From Phycisphaerae bacterium (GTDB lineage: Bacteria; Planctomycetota; Phycisphaerae; Phycisphaerales; UBA1924), in the NCBI GenBank assembly GCA_002706885.1, contig PAKY01000063.1, positions 1 to 37,758 of the forward strand: a stretch of DNA of 37,758 nucleotides, in the 5' to 3' direction. Position 1 is the stretch's first letter. The number at the start of each line of letters is the position of its first letter. Both the position numbers and the translations under genes were made by a program. The notes below the pieces were generated by a model, which did no database searches, was not told the origin of the DNA, and worked only from the letters and a program-made list of their open reading frames with translations. Positions 33,620 to 37,758 of the stretch are shown one piece after another.

Positions 33620-34624
33620 TCAGAGCCCCAGTGCCTTCGCCATCGCCTTGCCCATGTCCGCGGGCGTCTCCGCGACGGTGATGCCCGCTTCACGCATCGC
33701 CTCGATCTTGCTGTCAGCGGTGCCGGTAGCCTTGCCGCCCGAGCTCGAGATGATGGCGCCCGCGTGGCCCATGCGCTTGCCGGGGGGGGCGGTGCGGCCC
33801 GCGATGAAGCCCGCGACGGGCTTGGTGACGTGACGCTTGACGAAGTCGGCCGCGGCCTCTTCGTCGGTGCCGCCGATCTCACCGATCATGAGGATGCCGT
33901 CGGTGTCGGGGTCGGCCTCGAAGAGGCGGAGGCAGTCGATGTGGTTCAGGCCGCGGACCGGATCGCCACCGATGCCGACGCAGGTCGACTGCGCGATGCC
34001 GAGGTTGCTGGTCTGCCAGACGGCCTCGTAGGTGAGCGTGCCGGAGCGGGAGACGATGCCGACGGTCTTGCCTGTGGTGCAAGCGGGGTCGGAGCGGTGC
34101 GTGTGGATGTAGCCCGGCATGATGCCGATCTTGCAGCCCGCGTTGGTGTAGGGGTCGCCGTCGCCCGAGCCGCCGCCGGTCTTGGGGCCGGGGGTGATGA
34201 CGCCCGGGCAGTTGGGGCCGACGAGGGTGATGAGGTTGGGCTGGCTTGTGGCGTGGGCGCCTGATGCGGAGAGGTTGATCTCGTCGAGGCGGGCGCGGAC
34301 CGCGATCATGTCGTTGACCGGGACGCCTTCGGTGATGCAGCAGATGAGGCGGATCTCGGCGGCTGCGGCCTCGAGGATCGCGTCGGCCGCGAAGGCGGGC
34401 GGGACGAAGATCATGGTCGCGGTGGCGCCGGTCGCGTCAACGGCCTGCTTGACGGTGTCGAAGATCGGAAGCCCGTTGGCGTCTTCGGTCCCACCCTTAC
34501 CGGGGGTCACGCCGCCGACGACCTTGGAGCCGTACTCGAGGCAGCCCTTGGTGTGGACGGCGCCGAAGGAGCCTGTAATGCCCTGGCAGATGACCTTGGT
34601 GTCTTTGTCGATGAGGATGGCCAT
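33620..34624 (-). CDS. sucD: Succinyl-CoA ligase alpha subunit, with insertions
   Basis: The protein has 334 aa from ATG 34624, with AGGAG 7 bases upstream; in-frame sequence up to 35110 overlaps a repeat and argS and is not used. Role: substrate-level phosphorylation step of the TCA cycle. The N-terminus [23 protein letters not shown] and [10 protein letters not shown] are canonical. [11 protein letters not shown] and the phospho-His loop [10 protein letters not shown] (His287) are intact. It is about 45 residues longer than E. coli SucD. Insertions lie after LDEINLSAS (about 14), after VITPG (about 18, Gly/Asp-rich) and after GYIHT (about 9). The beta subunit gene sucC is not adjacent in the window. 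Confidence 0.93.
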   Translation of the reverse strand: MAILIDKDTKVICQGITGSFGAVHTKGCLEYGSKVVGGVTPGKGGTEDANGLPIFDTVKQAVDATGATATMIFVPPAFAADAILEAAAAEIRLICCITEGVPVNDMIAVRARLDEINLSASGAHATSQPNLITLVGPNCPGVITPGPKTGGGSGDGDPYTNAGCKIGIMPGYIHTHRSDPACTTGKTVGIVSRSGTLTYEAVWQTSNLGIAQSTCVGIGGDPVRGLNHIDCLRLFEADPDTDGILMIGEIGGTDEEAAADFVKRHVTKPVAGFIAGRTAPPGKRMGHAGAIISSSGGKATGTADSKIEAMREAGITVAETPADMGKAMAKALGL

Positions 34625-34684
34625 GGGCGTGCTCCTGTCTTCTGGGTCTGGTGTTGGGCTTGGAGGATAGGGCTTTCCGGGGTC

Positions 34685-34796
34685 ACTCACCACGGAGGGC
34701 AAAGAGGACACGGAGGGGGCACGGAGAGCCGGACCGGTTGAGAAGATCGCCGCTCCGTGGCGGTCTCTGTGTTCTCCGTGATCTCGATGGTGAGTC
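34685..34796. repeat. Imperfect palindrome, copy 2 (cacgg/ccgtg family)
   Basis: The left part contains CTCACCACGGAGG, GAGGACACGGAG and GCACGGAGAG. The right part contains CGCTCCGTGG, CTCTGTGTTCTCCGTG and GATGGTGAG, their approximate reverse complement. It fills most of the 178-base gap between argS and sucD. Its right flank (34765-34794) is 25/30 identical to that of copy 1. It could end argS transcription before sucD. Confidence 0.72.
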
Positions 34797-34802
34797 GTTC
34801 GA

Positions 34803-36662
34803 TCACATGCGTTCGACGGTCGGTAGACCGAGGGCGTCCAGCGCGTCGGCGAGGACGCGCTGGGTGAGGTGGCAGAGGCGGAGGCGGGAGCCGAGGGTGG
34901 GTTGCTCGGCCTTGAGAACGGGACAGTTCTTGTAGAACGAGCTGAACGCCGTGGCGAGGTCGTAGGCGTAGGCGCAGAGCTTATAGGGCTCGAGCGCTTC
35001 GGCGGTCGCGGCGAGGGCGCCGGGGTAACGGAGGAGCGCGAGGGCGAGTTGCTTCTCCTCGGGCTCGGCGATCGTGATCTCGGCGCCGTCCATCGCGGCT
35101 TCGGCGTCAACGCCGCGCTCTGAGGCGGTGCGGAAGATGTTCTTGAGGCGAACGAGGGCGTAGAGAAGGTACGGGCCGGTGTTGCCCTCGAACGCGAGCA
35201 TGCGGTCGAAGTCGAAGACGTAGTCCTTGATGCGTTCGCTCGAGAGGTCGGCGTACTTGATAGCCGCGATGCCGACCGCCTCGGCGATCGCGTTCACGTC
35301 GTCCTTCGAGAGGCCTTCGCTCTTGTCGGCGACGACGGCGCTGGCGCGCTCGATGGCCTCGTCGAGGAGGTCGGTGAGGCGGACGGTCTCGCCCGAGCGG
35401 GTCTTGAAGGGAGCGCCGTCCTCGCCGAGGATCGTGCCGAACGCGGCGTGCTCCAGCTTCGCGACCTCGCCGTTGCGGGAGGCGTAGCCCGCCTTCTCGG
35501 CGGCGGCGAAGACCTGCTTGAAGTGGAGGCTCTGGCGGGCGTCGACGCAGTAGACGGCGCGGTCGGCGCCGAGCATCTGGATGCGGTGGCGGATCGCGGC
35601 GAGGTCGGTGGTGGCGTAGAGGTAGCCGCCGTCGCGCTTGCGGATCATGCACGGCTCCTTGATGCCGTGCTCCTCGACGCGGATGACGAGGGCGCCGTCG
35701 CTCTCCTCCGCGACGCCTCGTGACACGAGGTCGTCGACGAGCGGGACGAGGTCGTGGCGGTAGCTGCTCTCGCCCGCCCAGCTTTCTTCGGTGATGGCGG
35801 TGCGGAGGCGGCGGCAGTTCTCGAGGCAGGCGGCCTTGGTGACGTCGGCCACGTACTTCCAGAGCTCGGCGGCGCGGGCGTCGCCCGACTGGAGCTTGAC
35901 GAGCCACGCCTTGGCCTCGTCAAGCGCGGCGTCGGCGTCGACGACCTCGGCCTCGAACTCCGCAATGAGCTTGGCGTGTTGGCGGGCGCGGGCGATTTTG
36001 AGGCCCGTGCGCCCCGCCGACGTTTCCTTCTGCGCTTCGCGGTAGAGCTTCTCGATGGTCTCGAGGTCGAGCGTCGGCGCCTGGCCGGGGGTGGTCTGCT
36101 GGGCGAGCTTCCAGACGACCATGGCGATTTGGAGACCCCAGTCGCCGACGTGGTTCTGGCGGATGACGGTGTGGCCGAGGCGCGCGAAGACGCGGGCGAG
36201 CGTGTCGCCGATCGCAGTCGAGCGGAGGTGGCCGACGTGCATCTGCTTGGCGAGGTTGACGCCGCAGAGGTCGACGACGACGGTCTCGGGGTTCGTGGGC
36301 GGCGCCACGCCGAGAGCGGGGGTGTCGAGCTTGCCGACGAGCGCCGCGAGGGCGTCGGGTTTGAGCGTGACGTTGATGAAGCCGGGCCCCGCGATGGACG
36401 CCTCGGTCACGGGCTCGGCGATGTCGGCGAGGTCGACCTTCTCGACGATCTTCTGGGCGATGTCGCGGGGCTTGGCGCCGATGCGCTTGGCGAGGCCCAT
36501 CGCGGCGTTGCACTGGAAGTCGCCGAACTGCTGCTGGCGGCTCGGCGTGATCATCGGGTCGATCTCGCCCGGGGCGTCGGGGACGGCCGCCCGGATGGCG
36601 GCGCCGAAGCGGAGTGCGAGGATGGCGACGGGGTCGAAGCTGGATTCGGTGGGGCCGGTCAT
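34803..36662 (-). CDS. argS: Arginyl-tRNA synthetase
   Basis: The protein has 619 aa from ATG 36662, which overlaps the stop of the upstream gene (ATGA). It is a class I synthetase. The N-terminal Add1 domain carries [16 protein letters not shown]; the HIGH motif is HVGH at 142-145 ([16 protein letters not shown]). The KMSKS position reads FKTRSG (419-424), a known degenerate form in ArgRS. The DALR anticodon domain ([17 protein letters not shown] to the C-terminus [15 protein letters not shown]) completes it. TAGACT on the minus strand ends 7 bases before this ATG, so argS may have its own leaderless transcript besides read-through from the preceding gene. Confidence 0.95.
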   Translation of the reverse strand: MTGPTESSFDPVAILALRFGAAIRAAVPDAPGEIDPMITPSRQQQFGDFQCNAAMGLAKRIGAKPRDIAQKIVEKVDLADIAEPVTEASIAGPGFINVTLKPDALAALVGKLDTPALGVAPPTNPETVVVDLCGVNLAKQMHVGHLRSTAIGDTLARVFARLGHTVIRQNHVGDWGLQIAMVVWKLAQQTTPGQAPTLDLETIEKLYREAQKETSAGRTGLKIARARQHAKLIAEFEAEVVDADAALDEAKAWLVKLQSGDARAAELWKYVADVTKAACLENCRRLRTAITEESWAGESSYRHDLVPLVDDLVSRGVAEESDGALVIRVEEHGIKEPCMIRKRDGGYLYATTDLAAIRHRIQMLGADRAVYCVDARQSLHFKQVFAAAEKAGYASRNGEVAKLEHAAFGTILGEDGAPFKTRSGETVRLTDLLDEAIERASAVVADKSEGLSKDDVNAIAEAVGIAAIKYADLSSERIKDYVFDFDRMLAFEGNTGPYLLYALVRLKNIFRTASERGVDAEAAMDGAEITIAEPEEKQLALALLRYPGALAATAEALEPYKLCAYAYDLATAFSSFYKNCPVLKAEQPTLGSRLRLCHLTQRVLADALDALGLPTVERM

Positions 36663-37612
36663 GGGGCGGAGTCTAGAGCGTTCGAAGGGGCTTCCCGCCA
36701 TTGCTCGAGGAGTGAGCGGACTTCGTCCGCGACCGCAGCGAGCGAGGTGCTAGGGATAAGGGCGTAGGGGTGCGTGATCACGCCGAAGCGGTTGTGTCGT
36801 TTGGCGGGGGTTTCAAGGGTCGCGATCAGGCCGAGAGCTTCGGCGGCGTCGGCTTCGGTCCGACCGGGCGCGAAGAGGATGATGGCGTCTGGCGCGAGGC
36901 GGATGACGCTTTCGGCGTCGAGTTCCTGCCACGGGGCGCCGTCGGTGATGGCGGTCGCGGCGCCCATTCGTTCGAGGAGTTGATGGTGGAAGCTGCGCGG
37001 GCCGACGGCGGCGGGTGGGTCAGCGGATCCGAGGAGGAGCACCCGACCGACGCTCTCGAAGCCGCGGTCATCCGGAGCGAAGGCGCGGGCGAGGCGTTCG
37101 CTCGGGAGGGCGCGTTCGAAGCGCTTCGCGGGATCGACGAATTTGACGGCGTCGTCGGGGCTCCTCGGCTCCTGTTCAGCGAAGCCGTCCGCGACCAGGT
37201 CGAGGTAGAGGTCGTCGGCGGCTTCCGCGATGTCGTCGAGCGTGAGCATCGGATATTCGGCGATCGCGAACCCGCGCTCCGCGGCGAGGGCGATGAGGCG
37301 CGGCTCTCGTTCGGTGAGTCCGCTCTCGGCGATGACGAGGGTGGGCTCCTGGCGGATGATGGCTTCGTAGTCGAGGCTCAGGTGGTCGCCGACCTTGGGG
37401 ATCGAGTCGGCGAGGGCGAGGTCCCAGTCGTGGCGCCCGACGATGCTGTCCTCGAGGCCGAGGTCCTGACAGATGATGGCGAGGGCGGGGCTGAGGACGA
37501 TAATGCGGTCCGCCGCGGGGGCCGTCGTCGTCGGAGGCGGGGGTGGCTTGGAGCAGCCGCCGAGCGCGGCGGTGATGAACAGCGTGACGACGGTGAGCAG
37601 GAAGCGGGGCAT
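36659..37612 (-). CDS. Periplasmic metal/cobalamin-type binding lipoprotein (helical-backbone fold)
   Basis: The protein has 317 aa from ATG 37612, which starts a lipobox signal (LLTVVTLFITAALGGC). Residues 37-300 match the two-lobed helical-backbone binding fold used for ferric siderophores, haem and cobalamin (BtuF-like): RIIVLSPALAIICQDLGLEDSIVGRHDWDL, then DYEAIIRQEPTLVIAESG, and the second lobe APDAIILFAP with a long linking helix. No ABC permease or ATPase and no TonB receptor is adjacent in the window, so the ligand is open. It starts 8 bases after the preceding gene's stop and overlaps argS by 4 bases, so it is part of a tight operon. Confidence 0.75.
   Translation of the reverse strand: MPRFLLTVVTLFITAALGGCSKPPPPPTTTAPAADRIIVLSPALAIICQDLGLEDSIVGRHDWDLALADSIPKVGDHLSLDYEAIIRQEPTLVIAESGLTEREPRLIALAAERGFAIAEYPMLTLDDIAEAADDLYLDLVADGFAEQEPRSPDDAVKFVDPAKRFERALPSERLARAFAPDDRGFESVGRVLLLGSADPPAAVGPRSFHHQLLERMGAATAITDGAPWQELDAESVIRLAPDAIILFAPGRTEADAAEALGLIATLETPAKRHNRFGVITHPYALIPSTSLAAVADEVRSLLEQWREAPSNALDSAP
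36670..36675 (-). promoter_or_regulatory. Candidate -10 box of argS inside the upstream gene
   Basis: TAGACT (minus strand) ends 7 bases before the argS ATG and lies within the last codons of the binding-lipoprotein gene. There is no Shine-Dalgarno before argS. The hexamer is identical to those before the MNT and kinase genes. Confidence 0.4.
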
Positions 37613-37620
37613 CGGAAACG

Positions 37621-37758
37621 CTACGCGTTCGCGAATCGGCGCGTGACCTCGTCGCGCAGGGCGTGGAGGTCGGCGTCGTCGTAGAGGGGCCACGGCCAGT
37701 CGCGGGCGAGGGCGATCTCGGCGTCACGGCTCGCGGCTTCGGCGGCGGCCGCCGCTTC
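37621..37758 (-). CDS. Partial hypothetical protein, C-terminal end only
   Basis: The reading frame enters from the right edge and ends at TAG 37621, giving 45 residues ending DLHALRDEVTRRFANA. The visible part starts with an Ala/Glu run and contains RDWPWPLYDD. I do not recognise a family from so short a segment. The stop is 8 bases before the start of the binding-lipoprotein gene, so it is the upstream member of that operon. Confidence 0.6.
   Translation of the reverse strand, partial: EAAAAAEAASRDAEIALARDWPWPLYDDADLHALRDEVTRRFANA

Noticed and set aside
36659-37693. Longer start (37693) for the binding lipoprotein
   Set aside because: The added residues are Arg/Pro-rich antisense-like sequence overlapping the preceding gene, and they would bury the lipobox signal.

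Overview
The window is about 65-70% GC by eye and reads as chromosomal DNA of a marine-type planctomycete, most likely class Phycisphaerae. I infer this from several signals: a secreted CHRD protein ending in a PEP-CTERM-like tail, a secreted metallophosphoesterase ending in a dockerin-like calcium-loop module, a zinc-ribbon membrane protein with HEAT-like helices, DUF1573 and MauE/DoxX-rhodanese genes, a lone rpsR, and dispersed 'cacggag/ctccgtg' palindromes. There are no tRNA or rRNA genes, no CRISPR array, no insertion sequence and no phage gene.

Layout. Positions 1-4126: an unusual Gly/Arg/His-rich GxxExxY protein overlapping a fabF-type ketosynthase, a small membrane protein, and a convergent protein with pseudo-receiver and pseudo-HPt parts. 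Positions 4345-7497: glycyl-tRNA synthetase, a complete MNT/HEPN toxin-antitoxin pair and an SDR reductase. Positions 7525-8922: a zinc-ribbon membrane protein. Positions 9144-14456: a compact four-gene MacA / MacB-ATPase / MacB-permease / TolC efflux operon. Positions 14501-18067 (minus): free-methionine-sulfoxide reductase, rpsR, and a DUF1573-rhodanese-MauE/DoxX operon. Positions 18368-23474 (minus): clpC, a lipoprotein and holA. Positions 23531-30710 (plus): a soluble FHA-GAF histidine kinase, a small lipoprotein, a secreted amidohydrolase, the metallophosphoesterase and a BaiN/HI0933 flavoprotein. Positions 30786-32177: divergent pirin and macro-domain genes. Positions 32263-37758 (minus): CHRD protein, flavodoxin-fold protein, sucD, argS, a metal/cobalamin-type binding lipoprotein, and the end of a further gene.

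Most genes are housekeeping or envelope functions. The parts that go beyond routine annotation are: (1) the GxxExxY protein, with an RGG/GGH-rich head, an acidic tail and apparently lost nuclease residues; (2) a doubly degenerate phosphorelay protein; (3) five genes lacking a Shine-Dalgarno sequence, each with a TANNNT hexamer ending 6-7 bases before the start codon, which predicts leaderless mRNAs; (4) two copies of a palindromic repeat, one of which supplies the last codons and stop of baiN; and (5) a UUCG-capped terminator and other inverted repeats. I found no clearly new multi-gene system. The best candidates for new biology are items 1 to 3.
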